Assembly: GCF_030936135.1 (NCBI RefSeq)
Contig: NC_082604.1
Span: 3,045,001 to 3,109,000 of the forward strand
Length of the DNA stretch: 64,000 nucleotides
Reading direction: 5' to 3'
DNA from: Gavia stellata
Lineage: Eukaryota; Chordata; Aves; Gaviiformes; Gaviidae
Shown: positions 28,643-64,000 of the stretch, piece after piece
Layout of the letters: each line of letters opens with the position of its first letter
Position numbering within the stretch: the first letter of the stretch is position 1
Translations under genes and position numbers: made by a program
Notes under the pieces: model-generated
Seen by the model: the letters and a program-made list of their open reading frames with translations, nothing else
Told to the model about the DNA's origin: nothing
Databases searched by the model: none

Positions 28643-28785
28643 GGCCGGGGGCTGAGGGGCCGCCGGAGCCGCCGCTCACCTCCGGGGCGACCCCCGGCGC
28701 AGGGACGCTGCCCGCGCCGACCCTCCCGCTACGGGGGCCGCTGAGCGACAGGAGGGCCCCGGCCCAGCCGCCCCCACCGCGTTAC

Positions 28786-28960
28786 CTGGGCACCGCGTCC
28801 GGCGCCGGCAGCACCGCCCCGCTCGGCCCCGGCCTCCCCTCTCCCGCGTCACTTCCGCGGCCGCGCTCCGCCCCGCCGCCGGTAGCGGGCTGCGCAGGCG
28901 CAGAGGCGCGCGGGCGGCGCTTGGGCGGGAGATCGTGAGGCGGGAGATTGTGAGGCGGCC
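28786..28960 (-). other. Putative non-coding first exon on the minus strand
   Basis: Reading leftward, the GC-rich sequence ends in CCCAG|GTAAC, with the intron starting at 28,785. This is a strong donor in the right place after the NRF1/ETS cluster. The 5' limit is a guess from motif positions. Alternative donors at 28,679 (GAG|GTGAGC) and 27,977 (GGG|GTGAGC type) could define longer or alternative first exons. No start codon with a family-like protein follows. Confidence 0.4.
28924..28958. repeat. 15-bp tandem repeat in the CpG island
   Basis: Two copies of GGCGGGAGAT(C/T)GTGA (28,924-28,938 and 28,939-28,953) plus a partial third copy. It lies beside the NRF1-like site, so it may duplicate a promoter element. 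Confidence 0.8.
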
Positions 28961-31900
28961 GCTCGCGGCGGGCAGTGCCGGCCCAGGAGCACCTCGGGTC
29001 TGCCTGAGGGGATCCCCGCCCGAGGTCCCGCGGGTCGGAGGAGAGCTGGGCCGAGCGGAGGCTGTGTGGGAATCGCAGCTGCCCCGGGCAGGGGGCTGGG
29101 AATCGGGACTGCCAGGCAAGGGACAGGCCCCAGCCAGGCCAGTCCTCGGCCTCCAGAGCCGCCAGTTCGATTACTTGCATGGGCCGTCACAGACAGGGGT
29201 GCACCAGGTTTGTGGCTGAGTGCAATTAGGGCTTGCAAACCACGAAGGGGTTTTATTGTAATCTTCGGTTTCCCCTGGTTTTGAAGACTTACTGATAGCA
29301 GCCCCAAGATTCCGATAATGTTTCAGCTAGTTCTTTCAGAATACTAGGACGCAGCCTACCCGGCCAAACTGGATATTAAGATGCCAAACTTTGGCAGATG
29401 CTTTTAACACCGTACTTTACTACTAGACAGAAAAGAGTTTCATTAGTGGTACATCAACAATCTGGAATGGAGAGCAGAAACATTGATTACATACGTCTTT
29501 TTATCATCATTATTGACAATTTTACTGTCTCCTTTGAGAAATGGCCGTCTACAATGACTTGTGTTGCTTTTATTCATCATAAGTATATGAACATTTACAT
29601 CATATCTCAGTCTTCTGTATAAATTGCCTGGCGTTCTTCATGTCTGATCCCTCAAGTTATTCCAGTGTGTCGGGGTGTTTCATGGTGACGCTAATACAGC
29701 ACAACAGTACCTTAAACCACATGTAGATGCTGTGAACAAGGGGCCTGTAATCTTGTTCTTCAGTGGTTTTCTGTGATGCTTCCCTGTCTTTCATAGTATT
29801 TTCATTTGCTCGTAAGGACAGCCACATTGCTTTAGCGCTAAGGCAATGGGATACTTTGAACATTAAAGAAGCTTTCTGAAACTGTTCTGAATTTCCATTC
29901 ACACTTCTATCTTCTGCCAGTCAGTTTTATGCTGGGATAGAGAAGGGAGTAAATTAAGAGGGCACAGATGAACAGTAATGTCCATATTACCGTTTATGGG
30001 GATGATAGCAAACATCCTTTGTTCACTGGCTTCACCCTTTTTTGGATAAAGTCCTGTATTGCTTTTGGTGATATTGTCCACTGTAAACCAGCACACGTAA
30101 TATAAATAAACAAAAAACAAAAAAAAGGGCAGCGATACCTGTATGGCAGCACAAAGTGTTTATGTTGGCTCTCATTTTAAAAAAATTCTGAAACACACTC
30201 CCCACTTTTATTTCTCCGCCAGTGGAAGTTGGAACAGGCACGTCCATCACGCTGCAATGTGCACACTAAGCAACAAGGGACTATCGCTGCAGATTGCTCC
30301 ACTGTCTTGCTGGTTTGTCGTGTATCAATCCGTGAGGAAGGTCTCTCTGCTTGCACAAGCAATTCCACGGCTTGCCAGGAGGTGTTGCTTTGAAACCACA
30401 CAAATACCGGAGCTTAAAAATCATGAAATAGGCTTGGACTATTAAAAATAACTGATAGATACTTTGGTCTGGCAGGGAGAACTCAAAAGCCTCCATTTGA
30501 AATGGTATTTTTTGTTTAAGACAATTTAAATCTGAAATGCGCGGAGTAGTACAGAGGGAAATAAATGCTCGGTGGCAAATACTGTGGGTTTGTACATTGC
30601 TAACAAATACGTTACAGCAGCTTTATCTTTGCAAAACTGTCGATGGCTTTGTCTTTGCAGGTCTGGGTGTTAAAATATATATATAAAAAACAGACCTGAT
30701 GCAGTGTGGAGTTTTAGAGGGGTAACCCTTGGTTTCAAGAAGCCAAGGTAAAGCCTTGTTAAGACAAATAGTTGTCCTGCTCAGAGAGCTGTCGCTGTGC
30801 TCTCCACACCTGCACACGTACATTTTAAAAGAAAATGAGCTTTTTCTTTCCAAGGGAGAGCGCGGTGTTGGGTATACAACTGTTCTCCACCTACAGCCCT
30901 GTTTTTAAGCACATATTAACAGACACAAATTTAATTATGCATTTAATTATGCCCAGCCTTGGTCTAGAAGACAGAACAGAAGTTTCCAAGACACTTAAAA
31001 CCTTTTTTGCTCAAGGCAAAAACACCTCAAAGGTTACCCAGCAAGGAGGAAAACTTTTTAAATATCTCTTTATCGCATCAAGCTACAACAACCTCCATTG
31101 CTAAAACAAGCTGAGGCTTTTCAGCAGAAATTTAAACTCCAGAACAGGATGATATTTCACAGCCCGCAATATGCCTTGTGTAGATGTAGTTACCACACTT
31201 ACTCCAGCCGTGCCTTTCAAAGGGTTGTAGGTACCAGCCCCGAGGCAATGAACTCCCGCTCACTGAAGCTCTGGAAGGCTGTTTTTGGAGACAGTTTAGA
31301 AAAGGACCTCACAGTTAGCAGAGGAGGTCACCTAAAGGTGTGTATAGCAAAAGGAGCCTTTGAAAATTATTTTATGATCAGATATTTATCAATATTGTTT
31401 TTTACCAGAGATGAAGCTATTAGCCAGGATCAGAGAACAGTGTACCAGACAAAAGATTATAAAGGCGAGGAGATCAACAGCTCTTTCTACACCAAATAAT
31501 TGTTTTTAAAGCCAAAAAAAAATGTTGAGAAAGTCGTAGCTGTAAAAGGGAAAGCAGAAAACAGCAGTTGGTAAATTTAGCTGGCCCTCTGAGCTGTCGT
31601 TTCAACAGCAGGGTGCAATTCAAGCCTGATGTTTAGACCAGCTGCTGTCAAAAACCTAAGTTTTCAGAGCTCCCGCCCCTCTCAGCACTGTGACCACAGG
31701 GTTTACCACAAAACCTCAGCTTGGATTGTTCAATACAGCTAGTTAGACTTTCCATATTCCTCAGAGGTAGTTTCAGCGGAAATATTCTACTCCTACAGCT
31801 GGACCATCACTGCAGACCCTCCTCTTCAAATGCCTCTGGGGCCAGAAATTGACCTATTTTGTGCAACTAGTCAAATAATAATTTTCCAGGAATTTTTGTT

Positions 31901-32133
31901 CTGTGTGAATAAGCTTATAGCAAATCAAGCTGCATTTTCTGAAGTACCTTGCATCACTGATATACTGGAATAAAAATTAATCCGAGCCTCCTATAAATAA
32001 AGCACTTGTATCATTCAGCACTTCCTGAACAAGGCTGACGATCCCAGGAGGTTGTAGGAGACTTGACAGCCTCATGTTGCTCCGGCTCAGGAAGAAGCAG
32101 GATTCTTTTTCTTTTACCACAGCACATGCTGCT

Positions 32134-32160
32134 GGGGGCGGGGGGGGGGGGGGGGGGAGG
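32134..32160. repeat. G-rich tract (18 consecutive G)
   Basis: GGGGGC followed by an 18-base G run and GGAGG. Quadruplex-capable homopolymer in otherwise mixed non-genic DNA between the two CpG islands. Confidence 0.9.
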
Positions 32161-32726
32161 TTGGAAGACAAAGCACAACATTCACATTCATTGAAATCTG
32201 TCTTTCGGTGAATATCCCTCCTTTCCATTTCTAGTAATAGGGTCTCTAAGGATTTGATATTCCCATTTTGAGAAACCTTTCCTTTCTCCAGAGCTGGCAC
32301 CAGGTATATCTTCTGAGCATTATCCTCTACTACATAGTCAAAAGACCAGTAATCAAAGGGATGACAAAACTTAACAACACCCAGAGGAATATCCACAACC
32401 AACCTCACTGCCTGCCTTGTCCTGTTGAACGAAAGCCTTTCATTACTACTCAGACTTCCTTACGCAAAGGTAAGCCTCTACCATAATCAGAGTTTACCTC
32501 TGAAATGGCATCGGCTGCCGCAGACAAATAAGAGTAGAGCTGTCCCCTAGCAGGATGACAACATGAGCAATTTTAGATACTCAATTTTAGCTGTATTTCT
32601 CTTTGTACAGCAGGATATCTTTTCTTTCAGCAGCCTAGGGCTAGAGAAAGTTGCCATCATGTCTTGTGATTTCATAGTCAATGGCTCTTTTTGATGGAAG
32701 TATAAACTGCCAGGTAGTCTGCAGGA

Positions 32727-32772
32727 AACAGCCCTGCTCCTCGCGAACAGCCCTGCTCCTTGTGGAACAGCC
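32727..32772. repeat. 19-20 bp tandem repeat
   Basis: AACAGCCCTGCTCC followed by a short variable part, present twice and a third time partially. It is a simple local duplication with no coding context. Confidence 0.8.
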
Positions 32773-34473
32773 TTAGAAATAGAAGCACTAGAGGCCTGTG
32801 CAAGCTTTTGGTGAATTTCTCAAACGCTTACGGAAAGAAATTTGACCATCTTGATTACATTTTGTCAAGGTTAAGTGCACCAACAGGCTCTGCAACCTCG
32901 ACCCTCTCCCATGGCTGCCTGTGCTCAAGACCAGCTCTGATATAGCAGAACTGCGCTGCCTTGGATCAGAACTGCTAAGCGGTCAGAGAAAAAAACAGCA
33001 AGAAGCATAATCTGGGGCTCCTGCCCCTGCACTCATCTTCTGCTGTTGGTTTGGGACTTGCATTTAAGCACAGGCCCTTGCACAGCTCAGCCCAGAACAG
33101 ATTAAATACTTCACAGAAAGCTCTGAAGACTTTAATTTCCTCTGCCGTGTGCACTTAAATGCACTTCCTCTTCTCACTACCAAACTCTGTTTATCTTTAA
33201 GGAAAAAAAAAGACAAACATAAAGCTTACAACAATAAACCTGAAACATTTACTGGAGCCTTTCCATGACTCTGCAGAGTCACTGAGCTTTCTTTTCCTGA
33301 GAACTGTTTTCTTCTATGTTTATTCATGCTCAGAAGGGTCCTGTTTTGTCACAACTATAGCAGTTGTATTCTTAAAGGACAAGTAAAATAGACCTGTAAA
33401 TTATAAACAGAAAGTAGAAGTCATAGTGATCTTTGGTTTCATTCCGGTTAATAAAAATACAACAGATCAGTTAGCCCTCCAAGGCATAGTTTACAACATT
33501 TGATATTCCATTCCCAAAACACACTGTTTTACAAGCAAATTGCAGAGTATTACCCCTGGGTTTGGTTTGGTGGGTTTTTTTTACATTACTTAACAAATGA
33601 CAGAAGAGCTGTAGTGATCCACCACAACAGCAATAACAATAAAGGCAGCAGTTGCTACAAGTGAAGACTCATACAGACCTTTCCATACACATCAATCAAG
33701 TTCTAAAATTCTCTATACCTGTTCCAGACCAGGGGAAGGAGCTGCAGGATTCTGCCCAGTGGCTGACTTTTAAAGGCCAAGAGCTATGAAAGAGAAATTA
33801 TAGAGCTACAAAAATATTTCAAGCAAAGTTAACTTTCCACAGCAAGCTAATTAGGATAAACTATATCCCATCCCATAGACTAAACCAACGCCCTACAACC
33901 CACAGGGAAAGACAGGCCTCGTTACATACCCATACCTGGGAGAAGCACGTGTGGTTGCTGGTGGTTTTTTTCGGGAGTTACTGGGGGATTCACCCTGGTC
34001 TGGGGGGCGGCTCTGACATGTCTCTTACCCGGTGCCGCGAGCAGATGCTCCTGCAGCATCCTCGTCATGTTTTCTGCATCGCATCTTGAATGGCTGCACC
34101 AGGGATGGTCGCAGGGCAGGACAACCAGACAGCAACAGATCTGTGTAAAAAGTTCTTCATTGTTCAGGAATTTTCCCTCTGAAGAACCTTTTCTTTCTCT
34201 TGAATTACATTTTAGTGTGAAGGATGTATTTTGTAATATTAGAAGCTCCTTTTTTTCCCTACCTCTTTAGCTTGTTTTTACAAACTGATAATTTTCCAAG
34301 TAGGATTTTACAATGTGGCAAAGCTTACCACAACCTCACTTCATCAGCTTCCCTGTATTAATTAAAAACATCACGTGGGCCTTAGCCTCTTGCGGCGTTT
34401 TAAGCAGGACCAGCCCTTTGTAACAGATGTTTTCCATTCAAACACCAAAAGCATGTTGCGTACCATCCACAAT

Positions 34474-35228
34474 CCTGCACTTGGGTCACAACAACCCCGT
34501 GCAACGCTACAGGCGTGGGGACGAGTGGCTGGAAAGCTGCCCCGCAGAAAAGGACCTGGGGGTGTTGGTCGACAGCCGGCTGAAGATGAGCCAGCAGTGT
34601 GCCCAGGTGGCCAAGAAGGCCAACGGCATCCTGGCCTGTATCAGAAATGGTGTGGCCATCAGGAGCAGGGAGGTGATCGTGCCCCTGTACTCGGCGCTGG
34701 TGAGGCCGCACCTCAAATGCTGTGTTCAGTTTTGGGCCCCTCACTCCAAGAAGGCCATTGAGGTGCTGGAGCGTGTCCAGAGAAGGGCGACGGAGCTGGT
34801 GAGGGGTCTGGAGCACAAGTCTGATGAGGAGCGGCTGAGGGAGCTGGGGTTGTTCAGTCTGGAGAAGAGGAGGCTGAGGGGAGACCTCATCACTCTCCAC
34901 AATGACCTGAAAGGGGGTTGCAGAGAGGTGGGTGTTGGTCTCTTCTCCCAAGTGACAAGTGACAGAACAAGAGGGAATGGCCTCAAGTTGCACCAGGGGA
35001 GGTTCAGGCTGGATATTAGGAAAAATTTCTTTCCTGAGAGAGCGGTGAAGCATTGGAAGAGGCTGCCCAGGGAGGTGGTGGAGTCACCATCCCTGGAGGT
35101 GTTCAAGGAACGTGTGGACGAGGCACTGCGGGACATGGTTTAGTGGGCATGGTGGGGTTGGGGTGATGGTTGGACTTGATGATCCCACAGGTCTTTTCCA
35201 ACCTTAGTGATTCTGTGATTCTGTGATC
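34474..35228 (+). mobile_element. CR1 LINE fragment, plus strand, open ORF2 tail
   Basis: A 5'-truncated CR1 starting near [15 protein letters not shown] in translation. The ORF2 tail is open for about 220 codons to TAG at 35,141. It includes [19 protein letters not shown], the C-terminal region common to CR1-clade reverse transcriptases, and ends with the direct octamer repeat ATTCTGTGATTCTGTG. It lacks the endonuclease and catalytic reverse-transcriptase blocks. It lies just upstream of the EHHADH CpG island. Confidence 0.96.
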
Positions 35229-35541
35229 AAGCCATGACAACGTTCCCCATCCTTCCCGAACAGGGGTTACCGTGGCTATCGCTGCACTGAACGGAGGGGC
35301 TAGGTGTAAAATAATGCCCGAGGAGACCGAGGGTGCCTCACTCGGCGGGAAGCGCGCGTTAAACCCCAGGCAGAGCCACCGCCTCCCTGCAGGCCGCGGC
35401 AGCCCCGGCCGCGGGCCCGGGGACAGCACCCGCGGTGTGGGCGTCCCGCCCCGGCGGGGCCGGCCGGGCTGCGGGCGGGGCGCCGCGGGGGCCGGCCCGG
35501 GCCGAGTGCCTGGGCGGCGGGGAGAGCGGCGAGCGCTCGGC

Positions 35542-61460
<25,919 letters not shown>

Positions 61461-62667
61461 TTTTGTTGATGCCTGCTATATAAATTCAATGGAGGCTGAT
61501 CTCATGAAACAGGTGCTGTAATTGCACTGTGTTTTCCAATCAAAAGCAAAGTGCTACAGGCTCGTGAACAATGTCACTGACCTTCCTGGGCCTTTGCAGA
61601 GAATTACTCTGGCCGATGATTGATCTCAATCTCCCTCTTGCTGCAGGTAACCACTGCCATCACCCACCCTTCCCACCACCAGCCTCACCCACCTGCTTTG
61701 CACATTGCTCTGTAAAGGCCCATCTCATTTTGCTCTGCCTTCAGGTCTTCACAGCTAAACAGCTCTTGCAGTCTGTCTTTGTGGACGGGAGGGAACAGCA
61801 TCCACAGCCCACAAAGCAAATCAGGGTAGGAGGCAAGAGAGAGATGGTCACAATTCACCTGAGACTGGATCTACCAGATCCTGCCCTAAGTCTGTTTCCC
61901 AGTTTGTTCAGGACTTCCCTGTGCAGCCCACCTCCACCGGATTCCCTGGCTCTCCCAAAGACAGCCAGTTGGAGCCCGCTCCCTTCCCGCTGCGGGGGGA
62001 GAGGTGGCACAAGGGACACAGCATCTTTCAGAGGTAAAGTCGAATGAATTGGAGAGAGCAGGATTGGGCAGAGAGCAAGGGGCAGGGCTGGTACCATCCC
62101 TCCTCCCTGCTGCAGAGGAAATGCTAATAAATCACAGAAAAGCCACAGACGCATTGACCTGACTAACCTGCCCTGTGGTGCTGGCTTACAAGTGGCCTTC
62201 TGCATCCAGACTCCATCCTCCATTATCATTATCCCCACCCGGCTTTGTCCAAGCAGAAACATCTTCTGGCATCTCTTAAGTGTGGCTATGTGTTGCCATC
62301 ACTCCCCCTGTCTTGCGTGCCTACAGCTACCAGGTCTTGGGACTCAGCGTGCTCTAATTGACCAGACCAAAGCCTGGCCTGGCACTGACTGGGTTTTCAC
62401 ATGGGCAGAGGGCATGCTGAGAATTACGCGGCTCTAAAGCTGTGTAGACTGGAACGCTGCTACAGGCACGCAGGGAGGCCGCAGGTCTCTAGCAGAGAGC
62501 AGAGAGAGAGTGAGCCAAACTTGCTCCAGGCTTCATGTTTTGGGACAAAGTCTCCCGTTTCTCATGTCTAGTGAATGTATCTTCCAGTCCGGTGTGGGGA
62601 ATAGGGTGGTCTGGGTTCCCTTCTCAGGAAGATTGTCATTGGATGTCTAACTTCTGCTTTTTATTTG
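61461..62667 (+). other. EHHADH: Presumed EHHADH 3' untranslated region
   Basis: Sequence between the stop codon and the distal AATAAA. It has no conserved coding signal; the small frames in it are chance. The extent is inferred from the poly(A) signals. Confidence 0.5.
62126..62131 (+). terminator. EHHADH: Candidate poly(A) signal, proximal
   Basis: AATAAA about 670 bases past the EHHADH stop. It would give a short 3' UTR. No strong GU-rich element was noticed right after it, so its use is uncertain. Confidence 0.35.
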
Positions 62668-62673
62668 AATAAA
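62668..62673 (+). terminator. EHHADH: Candidate poly(A) signal, distal
   Basis: AATAAA about 1.2 kb past the EHHADH stop codon. G/T-rich sequence occurs some 130 bases later (around 62,803-62,825). This is the better candidate for the main 3' end but has no transcript support here. Confidence 0.45.
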
Positions 62674-64000
62674 AGTGCTTGGATTATCTGATGACAGATG
62701 ATATAATCTCATATGGAAAAGCAAAAAAAGGAAAATGTGCTTGTGCTTTCTTTATACGTACCTCCATCGCTTCTCTACACAGTAGAATTAGATCATTTTC
62801 CTGTTGGGGTGGGGGTGTTGTGTTTGAAAAGGCTGCATGCTTCTTTTTTCTAAATATGTCTTATTTTGCCCTTTATCTACCCCTCTCCTTCAGTGGGTGA
62901 GGGTGCAAAACCGAGGGCAGGAAACCCTTCAGAAGTCACAAGCCAACCCAAGTGCCTGGTTCCAGGGAGGATTTTTCTCCGGGACCAGAGAAGGAGCTAA
63001 CTCTAGGCCCAGCAAACTGCTGCAGTTTCCCCCGAATGACTTGTGTGCCACAGCTGAGAGCAATCCAGCGTTTGCTCAAAGGTGAAGCGCTGCTTCCACG
63101 CGGGCAGACTCCGCGTGACGTGTTACACAACAGCACTGGCTGGTGCTGGCGGCTGTCATGTCATCTGCAGGACAGCTCTGGACACAGTGCACTGCCCGGG
63201 CTAACATCCCTTCTCCTGTGCCTCGTGCCGTGGTGTTCACCCGTACTGGAGTCAGGAAAGGGTGATTCCGCTTGCAGTGGGAGCAGGCTTGCAGAGGAGA
63301 GGGCATGCCCTCCCTCTGTAGGAGAGATGCCGGTCTCAGGATATCGAGACCCACGAGCTTCTACCCTGTGGCCAAAATGCCTCTTCTCACCTGCAGCACT
63401 TTTGTGCTGGTGCATTTGATGTGCCCATTCCCCTTCTCATCTCCCCTCACAGAAATTACTGAGAACAGAGGGTGTTCACACTAGTAACGTCTCTCCTGAC
63501 AGAAGTTCATTTGTAAATTCCTATCGACCAAAGCAGCATAGCATTGATCTGTCTGCCTTACATCCCAGCCAGCCATCAGTGACACTGCTGGCGCTGAGAG
63601 GTTGCATTCGCAGCTCCGAGAGGGCAGGCGCGAGGCTCCCCGCAGCTGGCAGGAGCGTGCGGGAGTCCCTGCCTCTCGACTGCTCTGCTCCCGGCCGGGC
63701 GAGAGCACGCCAAAGGACAACCGCAGCTCCCCGGACCCCAGCCCCCCAGAGCAGCGGCCCGTGCTCAGCAGCCTGATTCGAAGCCCTTGGTGTCTTCTGA
63801 CATCCAATCTAATCAGAAAGCACCAGCCTGTTTCTGTGAGCCTCTTTGGTAAATTGTTAAAATAACAGCCTTGCAAAGTCCCCGATCAGCTCAAATATGC
63901 AGTGATACCAGAAATATGCCCATGAGTGAAATGTTTCTTCATTTAACAGGGAGAGAACACGGCCCCACGCAGAGGAGAACTTGATAACCGTTTGGTACAG
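62674..64000. other. Downstream flank with a small CpG-richer patch
   Basis: No coding exon was recognised. From about 63,590 to 63,780 the sequence is GC- and CpG-enriched and could be the edge of the next promoter or a first exon. No splice donor or protein likeness supports either strand, so it is left as a note. Confidence 0.4.

Larger units (their letters stand above)
27830..29060 (-). promoter_or_regulatory. CpG island promoter of a minus-strand gene (candidate MAP3K13), split by a CR1
   Basis: GC- and CpG-rich DNA occurs at 27,830-28,004 and 28,643-29,060, interrupted by a CR1. Motifs seen in the right part: TGCGCAGGCGCAG at 28,891-28,903 (NRF1-like), GCGGAAGTGACGCG read on the minus strand near 28,846-28,859 (ETS plus CRE-like composite), and several GC boxes. 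There is no TATA box. Splice donors on the minus strand follow at 28,785, 28,679 and 27,977, so transcription is likely leftward. In mammals MAP3K13 is divergent from EHHADH; that is the basis for the candidate name, and no MAP3K13 coding sequence is in the window. Confidence 0.6.
29061..34473. other. Non-genic interval between the two CpG islands
   Basis: About 5.4 kb with no recognisable exon. It holds the G-rich tract at 32.1 kb and the tandem repeat at 32.7 kb. If MAP3K13 and EHHADH are head to head, this is the intergenic spacer between two promoters and may hold shared regulatory elements; none can be named by eye. Confidence 0.6.

Noticed and set aside
28354..28938. 194-codon plus-strand frame
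   Set aside because: Its first half is the antisense of the CR1 ORF2 tail and its second half is CpG-island sequence; Pro/Arg/Ala-rich with no family likeness.
34400..35136. Minus-strand frames of 217 and 131 codons
   Set aside because: Both are antisense shadows of the plus-strand CR1 ORF2 tail.

Overview
This is a stretch of a bird genome. The reasons are the chicken-repeat-1 (CR1) LINE fragments with the typical octamer 3' end, GC-rich CpG islands at promoters, and a vertebrate split gene whose conceptual protein is clearly the peroxisomal bifunctional enzyme EHHADH. The long intergenic and intronic DNA, GT-AG introns and absence of dense open reading frames rule out a prokaryote or virus. 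The species cannot be named from this window.

Layout. (1) Positions 1 to about 27,800 hold no coding exon that I can recognise on either strand. There is one CR1 3' end at 191-443 and the rest is AT-rich, intron-like DNA. (2) From about 27,830 to 29,060 lies a CpG island, split by a 638-bp minus-strand CR1. It carries strong splice donors reading leftward, so it is best read as the promoter and non-coding first exon of a minus-strand gene whose intron 1 fills the left part of the window. In mammals the gene head-to-head with EHHADH is MAP3K13, so that is the candidate, but this rests on remembered synteny and not on coding sequence seen here. (3) Positions 29,060-34,470 are non-genic, with a poly-G tract. 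(4) A plus-strand CR1 (34,474-35,228) abuts a second CpG island (about 35,280-35,760), which contains the EHHADH promoter and exon 1.

(5) EHHADH occupies 35,542-61,460 on the plus strand in seven coding exons: 35,542-35,615; 43,406-43,509; 44,271-44,443; 45,351-45,462; 45,783-45,887; 52,155-52,496; 60,190-61,460. The joined reading frame is 2,181 nt (726 residues plus stop). All six introns are GT-AG and phases agree throughout (2,1,0,1,1,1). The N-terminal half is an enoyl-CoA hydratase/isomerase and the C-terminal half an L-3-hydroxyacyl-CoA dehydrogenase. Together they perform the second and third steps of peroxisomal beta-oxidation on one polypeptide. The C-terminus reads Asn-Lys-Leu where the mammalian enzyme has Ser-Lys-Leu, a possible change in peroxisome targeting. 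Candidate poly(A) signals lie at 62,126 and 62,668. (6) The right end (62,700-64,000) is non-coding by eye, with a small CpG-richer patch at about 63,590-63,780.

I found no undescribed biological system. The most interesting features are the inverted pair of young CR1 copies that flank the two divergent promoters (one inside a CpG island), the atypical targeting tripeptide, and a very old CR1-like LINE relic in EHHADH intron 1.
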